DNA from: Aureimonas altamirensis
GTDB taxonomy: Bacteria > Pseudomonadota > Alphaproteobacteria > Rhizobiales > Rhizobiaceae
Direction: 5' to 3'
Assembly: GCF_023702225.1 (NCBI RefSeq)
Contig: NZ_JAMQCO010000005.1
Coordinates: 1-64,000 of the forward strand
DNA length: 64,000 nucleotides
Below the pieces are notes generated by a model, which worked only from the letters and a program-made list of their open reading frames with translations, did no database searches and was not told the origin of the DNA. Below, one piece after another: positions 8,494 through 15,839 of this stretch. The translations under genes and the position numbers were made by a program. How positions within the stretch are numbered: position 1 is the stretch's first letter; each line of letters starts with the position of its first letter.

Positions 8494-9618
8494 CTAGACG
8501 CGCATCGGCATGAGGACGTAGAGCGTGCCCGTATCGCCGCCATCGCGGATCAGCGTCGGCGAGCCGGCATCCGCCAGCATGAATACGGCTTCCTCGCCGG
8601 CCAGCTGGCCGGTGATGTCGAGGAGGTAGCGGGCGTTGAAGCCGATCTCGATGTCGTCGGCCTCGTAGCCGACCGGGAGTTCTTCGGTGGCGGTGCCGGA
8701 ATCCGGCGAATTGACCGTCAGCACGAGCTGGCCGTTGGACACCGCCAGTTTTACCGCGCGACCGCGCTCGGACGAGATGGTTGACACGCGGTCGACCGCC
8801 TGGGCGAAGCTCTGCCGGTCGAGGGTCAGCGCCTTGTCGTTGCCCGTCGGAATGACGCGCTGGTAGTCGGGGAAGGTGCCGTCGATCAGCTTGGAGGTGA
8901 TGACCACGTCTCCGATCGTGAAGCGGATCTTGGCTTCGGACAGTTCGATGGCCACCATGCTGTCCGAAGCGGCGTCGCTGATGAGCTTCTGCAGTTCGGC
9001 AACCGTCTTGCGGGGCACGATGATGCCGGGCATGCCTTCGGAGCCGGAAGGCGCCACGGATTCCGCACGCGCAAGGCGGTGGCCGTCCGTGGCCACGGCG
9101 CGCAGGCGCAGGTCGCCTTCGGATTCGATCGTGTGCAGGTAGATGCCGTTCAGGTAATAGCGCGTCTCTTCGGTGGAGATGGCGAACTGCGTCCGCTCGA
9201 TGAGACGCGCCAGATCGCCGGCCGACAGGCTGAAGCTGTGCGACAGCGCACCGGCGGTAATGTCGGGAAAGTCCACCTCGGGCAGGCACTGCAGCCGGAA
9301 GCGCGACCGCCCGGAACTGACGATCAGCTGGCCGCCGTCCTCGCTGGTGGCAAGGCTGACCTCCGCTCCGTCGGACAGCTTGCGGACGATGTCGTAGAGA
9401 AGATAGGCGGGCACGGTCGTGCCGCCGGCCTGCTCGTCGATCGCCGAGACACGCTCCGTCACCTCGATGTCGAGGTCCGTCGCCTTCAGGCGCAGGGCGC
9501 CGTCCTCGCTCTTGAGCAGCACGTTCGACAGGATCGGGATCGTGTTGCGCCGCTCGACCACGCGGTGAACGTGGCTCAGTGCCTTCAGGAGGTTCGAACG
9601 CTCGATGATGATACGCAT
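8494..9618 (-). CDS. dnaN: DNA polymerase III sliding clamp (beta subunit)
   Basis: The 374-residue product has the three-domain clamp length. The start MRIIIERSNLLKALSHVHRV, the middle segment TRYYLNGIYLH and the end IRDGGDTGTLYVLMPMRV are all diagnostic for DnaN. The dimeric ring tethers polymerase III to DNA. It is 121 bp downstream of dnaA on the same strand and 8 bp upstream of recF, giving the ancestral dnaA-dnaN-recF order. Confidence 0.96.
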   Translation of the reverse strand: MRIIIERSNLLKALSHVHRVVERRNTIPILSNVLLKSEDGALRLKATDLDIEVTERVSAIDEQAGGTTVPAYLLYDIVRKLSDGAEVSLATSEDGGQLIVSSGRSRFRLQCLPEVDFPDITAGALSHSFSLSAGDLARLIERTQFAISTEETRYYLNGIYLHTIESEGDLRLRAVATDGHRLARAESVAPSGSEGMPGIIVPRKTVAELQKLISDAASDSMVAIELSEAKIRFTIGDVVITSKLIDGTFPDYQRVIPTGNDKALTLDRQSFAQAVDRVSTISSERGRAVKLAVSNGQLVLTVNSPDSGTATEELPVGYEADDIEIGFNARYLLDITGQLAGEEAVFMLADAGSPTLIRDGGDTGTLYVLMPMRV

Positions 9619-9739
9619 GACGTCAGGGCAGACCGATCTAGATGGAAGCCGGGCATGCGGCCCGGCACGTTCCGCTTTTATTAGAGCAAGGCACGCCGAA
9701 TTGGAACCTCGCCGTCGCGCCGGGCCAGGCCGGGCGCCG

Positions 9740-11194
9740 TCATTCTTCGATCATGCGGCGGATGATGTCGAGCTCTTCCGAAAGCTTGGAATCTCCGGCG
9801 CGCTCCGCCTCGATCTTGCGTACCGCGTGCAGCACGGTCGTATGGTCGCGGCCGCCGAAGCGACGCCCGATCTCGGGCAGCGAGCGCGGGGTCATCGTCT
9901 TGGCGAGATACATGGCGATCTGCCTGGGCCGCACTATGGTGCGCGTGCGCCGCGCCGACAGGATATCGGCCCGCGACACGTTGTAGTGCCGCGATACGAA
10001 TTTCAGGATGTCCTCGATGCGCACGCGCTTCTCGGCCGTATTGCGCGTCAGCTGGTTGAGCAGGTCGTTGAGATGGTCGCTGGACAGCGGCTGGCCGACC
10101 GAATGGCGGAAGGCGATCTGGTTGAAGGCGCCTTCCAGGTCGCGGCCGGAGCCGGTGATGCGTTTGGCGATCGTGTCGATGACGGTTTCCGGCAGCTCGA
10201 AGGAGGGGTCCTCGGCCTTCATGGCGCTGATGCGGGTGTTGAGGATGGTGCGGCGCATGTCGAGGTCGGGCGATGCCATCTCGATGGAGACGCCGCCGGC
10301 AAGGCGCGAACGCACCCGCTGATCCAGCGATTCGAGCTCGTAGGCCGGCCTGTCCGCGGCGACGATCACCTGCCGCGCGCTGTCGATCAGCGCATTCAGC
10401 AGATGGCAGAACTCCTGCTGGATGGAACGCCCCTGCAGAAACTGCATGTCATCGATGATCAAAAGGTCGATGCCACGCAGGTTCTGCTTGAAGTCGAGCG
10501 CCTGGTTGTCGCGGATCGCCGTCGCGAAGCGCCACATGAAGTATTCGGCCGTCAGGTACACGACGCGCGGGTTGTCGGCCCGCGCCAGCGCCGAGTTGGC
10601 GATCGCCTGCAGGAGATGCGTCTTGCCGAGACCGACCGACGCATGGATGAACAGCGGGTTGAACCGCACCGAGTGAGGGCCGTTCTCGGCGATGGAGCGG
10701 GCCGCGGCCAGCGCCACCCGGTTGCTCGGCCCCTCGACGAAGCCGGAGAAGACATAGCGCGGGTCGAGCGGCGAGCCGAACTCGGCGGCCGGACGGTCCA
10801 AGGCGGGCGCGACGGCGGGCAGGCCGGAACGCGCATGCCTGTCGCCGTCATTGGCCGGCATGGGCATGGGCATGGGCATCGCGGCGGGCATCGCCGTCAC
10901 GGAGGCGGCGGCCGGCGGCGCTGCGCGCACCGCGCTGCGCACCTGTATGTCGACGCGCATCGTGCCCGGCACTTCCTCGGCGAAGATCTGCTGGAGGAAA
11001 TCCTTGTAGTGGCCGTTGATCCAGGTCTTCAGGAAGGCCGTCGGAACCGAGAGCTGCACGGAGCCTCGCCCGACCGCCTCGAGCTTCATGCGCTGGAACC
11101 AGGAGGCGTAGATGTCCTGGCCGAGCTGCGCCTTCAGCCGCGCGCGCACACGTTCCATCACCTCGTCGTCGTTGCGCGCCGGCAGTGTCCGCAT
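9740..11194 (-). CDS. dnaA: Chromosomal replication initiator protein DnaA
   Basis: From the ATG at 11194 the product is 484 residues. Domain I begins VMERVRARLKAQLGQDIYAS. Domain II is short and includes a Met-Pro run made by three copies of a CATGGG hexamer near 10859-10876. The AAA+ domain has Walker A IHASVGLGKTHLLQ (about residues 183-196) and Walker B LLIIDD (244-249). Domain IV ends with the DNA-binding signature FGGRDHTTVLHAVRKIE. An upstream AAGGAG lies about 13 bases before the ATG. It follows a rhodanese gene by 89 bp, with a GANTC-rich gene-free region beyond. Confidence 0.96.
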   Translation of the reverse strand: MRTLPARNDDEVMERVRARLKAQLGQDIYASWFQRMKLEAVGRGSVQLSVPTAFLKTWINGHYKDFLQQIFAEEVPGTMRVDIQVRSAVRAAPPAAASVTAMPAAMPMPMPMPANDGDRHARSGLPAVAPALDRPAAEFGSPLDPRYVFSGFVEGPSNRVALAAARSIAENGPHSVRFNPLFIHASVGLGKTHLLQAIANSALARADNPRVVYLTAEYFMWRFATAIRDNQALDFKQNLRGIDLLIIDDMQFLQGRSIQQEFCHLLNALIDSARQVIVAADRPAYELESLDQRVRSRLAGGVSIEMASPDLDMRRTILNTRISAMKAEDPSFELPETVIDTIAKRITGSGRDLEGAFNQIAFRHSVGQPLSSDHLNDLLNQLTRNTAEKRVRIEDILKFVSRHYNVSRADILSARRTRTIVRPRQIAMYLAKTMTPRSLPEIGRRFGGRDHTTVLHAVRKIEAERAGDSKLSEELDIIRRMIEE

Positions 11195-11283
11195 CGGGGT
11201 TTGTGCTCCTTCGTGATGGCCGAATGCCGTATGCGCCGTCTGTCGCGTCGTCGCCTCGAGCGACCGGTTGCCGCCCGCCACGC

Positions 11284-11733
11284 TCATTTCTGCACCCAGG
11301 TCAGGCCTTCGGCCTTCCAGCCGGCCACCCGGCCGCGATGGCCGTCCGTGTCCGGCGGACCTTCGAAGCCGTCGAGTATGTTGAAGCTTTCGCCAAAGCC
11401 GGCGGCCGACATCGCCGCCGCGCTGGCCATGGAGCGGGCGCCCGAGCGGCACAGGAAATACAGTCGCGACCGACGCGAGCCGCCGCGCTCCTCGACGGCG
11501 GCGGAAACCCGCTCCACGAAGGCGGGGTTGACCGACATGGACGGATAGCTCTGCCATTCGACGAAAAGCGGATCCCTCGCCCCGTCCGGCAGGAGCGGAA
11601 AGCCGACATAGGTCCACTCGGCCAGCGTGCGGACATCGATCAGGAACGCGTCACCCCCGGCTTCGAGGTCGTCCCAGCATTGCCGGGCCGTTACATCGTC
11701 CTTGTAGGGCTTCGTCACGGCGATACTCTCCAT
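11284..11733 (-). CDS. Rhodanese-like domain protein
   Basis: A single-domain rhodanese of 149 residues from the ATG at 11733. The fold markers are FLIDVRTLAEWTYVGFP near the start and the active-site loop FLCRSGARSMASAAAM, in which Cys would carry a persulfide. Such proteins move sulfane sulfur or bind oxyanions; the substrate is not evident. It lies between the candidate origin region and dnaA on the same strand, so transcription may read on into dnaA. An in-frame start at 11796 would add 21 residues unlike the family. Confidence 0.85.
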   Translation of the reverse strand: MESIAVTKPYKDDVTARQCWDDLEAGGDAFLIDVRTLAEWTYVGFPLLPDGARDPLFVEWQSYPSMSVNPAFVERVSAAVEERGGSRRSRLYFLCRSGARSMASAAAMSAAGFGESFNILDGFEGPPDTDGHRGRVAGWKAEGLTWVQK

Positions 11734-12408
11734 GGGCCGCGGCGGCATGCGCCGGGCAGGTAAAAGAAAACAGAACACGGGTCGGCAACGCCGCAAAGAC
11801 GCGCGGTTGCCAGTTCGGGAATTGCGAGAGCTTAAGCGAGGGGTGTGTTGAACCTAGAAGGACACCAGATTTCCAATTTTGTTCTGGAAAACACGCGTTG
11901 TCCCCACACTTCGTTTCCGCAAGCTCTTGTCGCTGAGAGGAAGCTACGCATGTCGACAGTTTGGGGCAAGCTTCGAATCGTGGAAAACGACCTCGCGGCT
12001 CGGGGACTGTGGCGCGGAGGACAAAGCCATAGTGTAGCCCATTTGATTAATGGGCTGATTCCGCAACGGATTCGTTTTCCGATCCACACATCGGGAAACG
12101 ACAAGGAAAATTTCGACTTTATTTCGCACCCCCTTGCTTGACTCTCGCCCTGCGCGGGACTTCCCGGCAGATGACAGAAAAGTTTCAATCAGACCTTCGC
12201 CAACCTGCTGAAATATAACGGTTAATTCTGCGGGCCGCGGGCGTGCGGCAGAATCGCCGCGGGCCGCTGTGGCGTTTGCATGACGGAAAACCCCCCGAGG
12301 CCTTGATTCCGTTTCGGGAATCGCGGCTCCGCCGAACCGGGCTTGACGGCCGCGTCCGTGTAATGAGAACAAAAGGAGATCCTTGCGACTCGAGTCGAGG
12401 ACGGGGCC
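11734..12408. other. Gene-free region with GANTC cluster; candidate origin or dnaA-linked control region
   Basis: No convincing gene in 675 bp. From 11860 to 12230 it is AT-richer than its surroundings. Eight GANTC (CcrM) sites lie at 11975, 12057, 12069, 12140, 12305, 12318, 12387 and 12392, against one or two expected for this length and composition. DnaA-box-like 9-mers with two mismatches to TTATCCACA occur at 12080-12088 (CGATCCACA) and, in reverse orientation, at 11883-11891 (TCTGGAAAA) and 11979-11987 (CGTGGAAAA). It is next to the rhodanese-dnaA-dnaN-recF block. This fits an alphaproteobacterial origin or a methylation-sensitive promoter, but many Hyphomicrobiales place their origin elsewhere. 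Confidence 0.35.
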
Positions 12409-13776
12409 ATGCTTACGGAGACGATCATGCAGGCCTTGCTGCCGGCCCTGATGATTCTCAACCTGTGCTTTCTGATCTGGCTGATATCGCGGGTTGCACG
12501 GGGGGAATCCGCCCGCGATGAGATCGCCGACCGGCTCGACCAGCTCGATGCCCGCATGTCGGAGACGCAGAGTTTCGCCCAGGCGGGCTTCAGCGCCCTG
12601 CGCGAGGATTTCGCACATGCCGCCTCGGAAACGCGGGCGGATGCCAGGCACCTTCGGGAGGAGGTCGGGGCGTCGCTGCACCGCCTCGGCACCCAGACCA
12701 TGACCACGCTGGACGGTGCGACGCGGCGCCAGGCCGAAGGCTTGCAGGGCGTTGCCGGCCGGCTTCACGAGATGTCCGAGGCCAACGAGCGCCGGCAGGA
12801 GGCGTTGCGCCAGACACTGGAAGGCCGGCTCGACCGCCTGCGCCAGGAGAATGCCGCCAAGCTGGAGGAGATGCGCGTGACCGTGGACGAGAAACTGCAG
12901 GGGACGCTGGAACAGCGTCTCGGCGCTTCCTTCAACACGGTGAACGAGAATCTGGAGCGGGTCTTCCGTTCGGTCGGGGAAATGCAGTCCATCGCAACGG
13001 GTGTAGGGGACCTGAAGCGCGTGCTCTCCAACGTGAAGGCGCGTGGCACCTGGGGCGAGGCGACGCTCGGCATGGCGCTGGAGCAGGTGATGACGCCGGA
13101 GCAGTACGCCACCAATGTCGAGGTGCGCCCGCATAGCGGGCAACGTGTGGAATATGCGATCCGCCTGCCGGGAGACGGAGCGGAGCCGGTCTGGCTGCCG
13201 ATCGACGCGAAGCTGCCGACCGAGGATTACGAGCGTCTGGTCGATGCGTCGGAGCGCGGCGACGCCGATGGCGTCGAGGAGGCTGCCAAGGGGCTGGACC
13301 GCGCCATTCGCAAGGCTGCCGCCGAGATCGCCGCCAAATATGTCCAGCCGCCCCACACCACGGATTTCGCCGTCATGTTCCTGCCGACCGAAGGCCTCTT
13401 CGCCGAGGTCGTGCGGCGGCCGGGCCTGATCGACCAGTTGCAGCGCGACAGCCGGGTGATCGTGACGGGCCCGACGACGCTGATGGCGTTGCTGACGTCG
13501 CTGCGCATGGGGTTTCGCTCGCTTGCCATACAGGAGCGATCGAGCGAGGTCTGGCAGGTGCTGGGCGGTGTGAAGAGCGAGTTCTCGCGGTTCGGCGACA
13601 TGCTGGACAAGGTACAGAAGAAGCTTGGCGAGGCGCAGACGGCCGTCGATGGCGCGCGGACGCGCGGACGCGCGATCGACAGGCGGCTACGCGCCGTCGA
13701 TGACGGCGGCGACGGCGCGCGCCACCATCCGCTCCTCGTCGGTGGCGAAGACGTGCAGTGCGGGCCCCTGTCCTGA
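12409..13776 (+). CDS. rmuC: DNA recombination protein RmuC
   Basis: A 455-residue RmuC-family protein. An N-terminal membrane helix (MQALLPALMILNLCFLIWLI) is followed by a long coiled coil rich in Glu, Arg and Ala up to about residue 170. The conserved PD-(D/E)XK-like core then carries NVKARGTWGEATLGMALEQ, VWLPIDAKLPTEDYERL, FAVMFLPTEGLFAEV and VIVTGPTTLMALLTSLRMG. RmuC limits DNA inversions at short inverted repeats. The normal tail (KKLGEAQ..., then an RxRAI element) is present, but the frame then runs about 90 bp into the 3' end of the oppositely oriented ackA. Confidence 0.9.
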   Translation: MLTETIMQALLPALMILNLCFLIWLISRVARGESARDEIADRLDQLDARMSETQSFAQAGFSALREDFAHAASETRADARHLREEVGASLHRLGTQTMTTLDGATRRQAEGLQGVAGRLHEMSEANERRQEALRQTLEGRLDRLRQENAAKLEEMRVTVDEKLQGTLEQRLGASFNTVNENLERVFRSVGEMQSIATGVGDLKRVLSNVKARGTWGEATLGMALEQVMTPEQYATNVEVRPHSGQRVEYAIRLPGDGAEPVWLPIDAKLPTEDYERLVDASERGDADGVEEAAKGLDRAIRKAAAEIAAKYVQPPHTTDFAVMFLPTEGLFAEVVRRPGLIDQLQRDSRVIVTGPTTLMALLTSLRMGFRSLAIQERSSEVWQVLGGVKSEFSRFGDMLDKVQKKLGEAQTAVDGARTRGRAIDRRLRAVDDGGDGARHHPLLVGGEDVQCGPLS

Positions 13777-14853
13777 CGATATGTCTTCGGCCCCGGCCTC
13801 GTTTGCGGCCTCGTCGATCCGGACGCCGAGCCAGGAGAGGCGGCGAGCGATCATCGCCCGCGCGGCGGGCGAGTTTTCGCCGATACCGGCCGTGAACACG
13901 ATGCGATCGACGCCCTCCAGCGCCGCCGTCAACGCGCCGACCTGACGGCATACGGTCAGCGCGAAATAATCCAGCGCCTCGCGGGCCTCCGGTGTGCCGG
14001 CGGCCATCAGTTCCTGCATGTCGCCGGAAAGGCCGCTGACGCCGGCAAGACCGGAGCGACGGTACAGCATATCTTCCACCGCATCGGGCGCCATGCCCTT
14101 TCGCAGCATCAGGTGAAGCAGGACGCCGGGGTCGATCGCCCCGCACCTCGTGGCCATGACGGGGCCGTCGAGCGGCGAGAACCCCATGGTGGTCGCGACG
14201 CTCTGCCCGTCCCGCATGGCGCAGAGACTGGAACCGCTGCCCAGATGCAGCACCAGAACGCGCCCGCCGGCGTCGGGCCCGAAACGCTGCGCCAGCCGTT
14301 CGGCGATGGCCTCGAAGGACAGGCCATGGAAACCATAGGCGATGATGCCCTCGTCGATCAGCGAGCGGGGCAGGCCGTAAAGCTTCTGCAGCGCCGGGCG
14401 GCCGGCATGGAAGGCCGTGTCGAACGCGCCGACCTGCACCGCATCGGGGAAGCGCCTTGCGGCCAAGGCGACGATGGCGAGGTTGTAGGGTTGGTGCAGC
14501 GGCGCCAGCGGCTCCAGGGTGGCAAGATAGTCGAGCGTCGGGCCGTCCAGCCGGGCCGGACCGGTCAGCATCCGGCCGCCATGGACGATGCGATGGCCGA
14601 TGGCCGAAATGGCCCGCTTGCCGGACAGGCCCCCCTCCAGCCGGTCGAAGACCAGTTCCAGCGCACCGTCCATGTCGATGGGGGCGTCGCCTGGGCTCTC
14701 GTCGACAGTCTCGCCCCCCGCCGCACGGATGCGCAGGCGTGGCCGATGGCCGATGCCTGAAACGGAGCCGCGCACGCGCTCGTCGCCGCCTTCGGCATAG
14801 AGGGCGAATTTCAGGCTGGACGAACCGGCGTTGAGCACGAGCCTTCGTGTCAT
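13687..14853 (-). CDS. ackA: Acetate/propionate-family kinase
   Basis: The 388-residue product starts MTRRLVLNAGSSSLKFALY, the acetate-kinase ATP/acyl motif. It also has GHRIVHGG, FDTAFHAGRP, YGFHGLSFEAI, VLHLGSGSSLCAMRDG and the C-terminal VFTAGIGENSPAARA. It makes acyl-phosphate plus ADP from acetate (or propionate/butyrate) and ATP, or runs in reverse to make ATP. Its start overlaps the end of the upstream acyltransferase gene by four bases (ATGA), so the two form a Pta-AckA pair. It is convergent with rmuC, with a 90-bp overlap. Confidence 0.92.
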   Translation of the reverse strand: MTRRLVLNAGSSSLKFALYAEGGDERVRGSVSGIGHRPRLRIRAAGGETVDESPGDAPIDMDGALELVFDRLEGGLSGKRAISAIGHRIVHGGRMLTGPARLDGPTLDYLATLEPLAPLHQPYNLAIVALAARRFPDAVQVGAFDTAFHAGRPALQKLYGLPRSLIDEGIIAYGFHGLSFEAIAERLAQRFGPDAGGRVLVLHLGSGSSLCAMRDGQSVATTMGFSPLDGPVMATRCGAIDPGVLLHLMLRKGMAPDAVEDMLYRRSGLAGVSGLSGDMQELMAAGTPEAREALDYFALTVCRQVGALTAALEGVDRIVFTAGIGENSPAARAMIARRLSWLGVRIDEAANEAGAEDISSGQGPALHVFATDEERMVARAVAAVIDGA

Positions 14854-15791
14854 GCGGGGATGCTTTCCTTGGCGGCGCGCGCGCTTTTCTGCCGGCGCGC
14901 CACAAGCAGCGCCGCCGCAGCCGAGGCCAGCCGCGACAACCGCCCGTCGGCGCGGCTGGTCAGCATGATCGGCACGCGCGCACCCATCACCAGTCCGGCC
15001 GATTGCGCCGCCGCAAGATAGAACAGTTGCTTGGCCATCATGTTGCCGGCCTCGATATCCGGCACGATCAGGATATCTGCGCGCCCCGCGACGGGCGATC
15101 GGATGCCCTTGCGCTCGGCCGCCTCCGGCGACACGGCGTTGTCGAAGGCGAGCGGCCCGTCGATGATGCCGCCTTCGATCTGCCCCCGGTCGGCCATCTT
15201 GCACAGGGCTGCCGCATCCAGCGTCGCGGGCATCGTGGGGTGGACCGTCTCCACGGCGGCGAGCAGCGCGACGCGTGGCTCGGGCACGCCCAGCGCATGG
15301 GCGCAGTCGATGGCGTTGCGGACGATATCGGCCTTGGCCGCCAGGTCGGGCGAGATGTTGATGGCCGCGTCCGATATGAAGAGCGGGCGCGGATAGGTCG
15401 GCACATCCATGATGAAGACATGCGACATGCGGCGGTCGGTCCGCAGGCCCTTGGCGCGGTCCACCACCGCGCCCAGGAGTTCGTCCGTATGAAGGCTGCC
15501 CTTCATCAGCGCTTCCACGCTGCCGTCCCGCGCCAGGGCGCAGGCGGCTTCCGCGGCCGCATGACTGTGCTCTACCTCGACGCGCTCGATCCCCGAAATG
15601 TCGATGCCGGCGGCTTCGGCAGCCCGGTCGATGCGCCCCGCCGGGCCGATCAGCACCGGCTCGATCAGCCCGATGCGCGCAGCCTCGACGGCCCCTTCAA
15701 GCGAAACGGCGTCGACGGGATGCACCACGGCGGTCCGGGCCGGTGCGGCCTTGTCGGCCAGTCCGAGCAGCCTGTCCAGTTGCGAGGTCAT
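14850..15791 (-). CDS. Phosphate acetyl/butyryltransferase
   Basis: A 313-residue Pta/Ptb-family acyltransferase, shorter than the long Pta of E. coli. Visible family segments are LIGPAGRIDRAAEAAG, ALMKGSLHTDELLGAVV, RMSHVFIMDVPTYPRPLFISDAAIN and ILIVPDIEAGNMMAKQLFY. It moves an acyl group between CoA and phosphate and feeds the kinase encoded next. Sequences of this type are often labelled phosphate butyryltransferase or bifunctional enoyl-CoA hydratase/phosphate acetyltransferase; this copy has no hydratase domain. I prefer the ATG at 15791 over the one 11 codons upstream at 15824. Confidence 0.87.
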   Translation of the reverse strand: MTSQLDRLLGLADKAAPARTAVVHPVDAVSLEGAVEAARIGLIEPVLIGPAGRIDRAAEAAGIDISGIERVEVEHSHAAAEAACALARDGSVEALMKGSLHTDELLGAVVDRAKGLRTDRRMSHVFIMDVPTYPRPLFISDAAINISPDLAAKADIVRNAIDCAHALGVPEPRVALLAAVETVHPTMPATLDAAALCKMADRGQIEGGIIDGPLAFDNAVSPEAAERKGIRSPVAGRADILIVPDIEAGNMMAKQLFYLAAAQSAGLVMGARVPIMLTSRADGRLSRLASAAAALLVARRQKSARAAKESIPA

Positions 15792-15839
15792 GTCTGCCCC
15801 CTGTCCGCGTTCGGTGGAATCCATGGCGCTCCAGTCGGG

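Noticed and set aside
10859-10879. Three CATGGG hexamers in dnaA as a phase-variable repeat
   Set aside because: Six-base units keep the reading frame and there are only three copies, so switching is unlikely.
9605-11548. 647-residue plus-strand frame opposite dnaA
   Set aside because: Low-complexity Arg/Gly-rich product antisense to dnaA, with no domain.
11845-12141. 98-residue frame in the gap beside dnaA
   Set aside because: Codon use is unlike the neighbours, no ribosome binding site or family features; it crosses the GANTC cluster.
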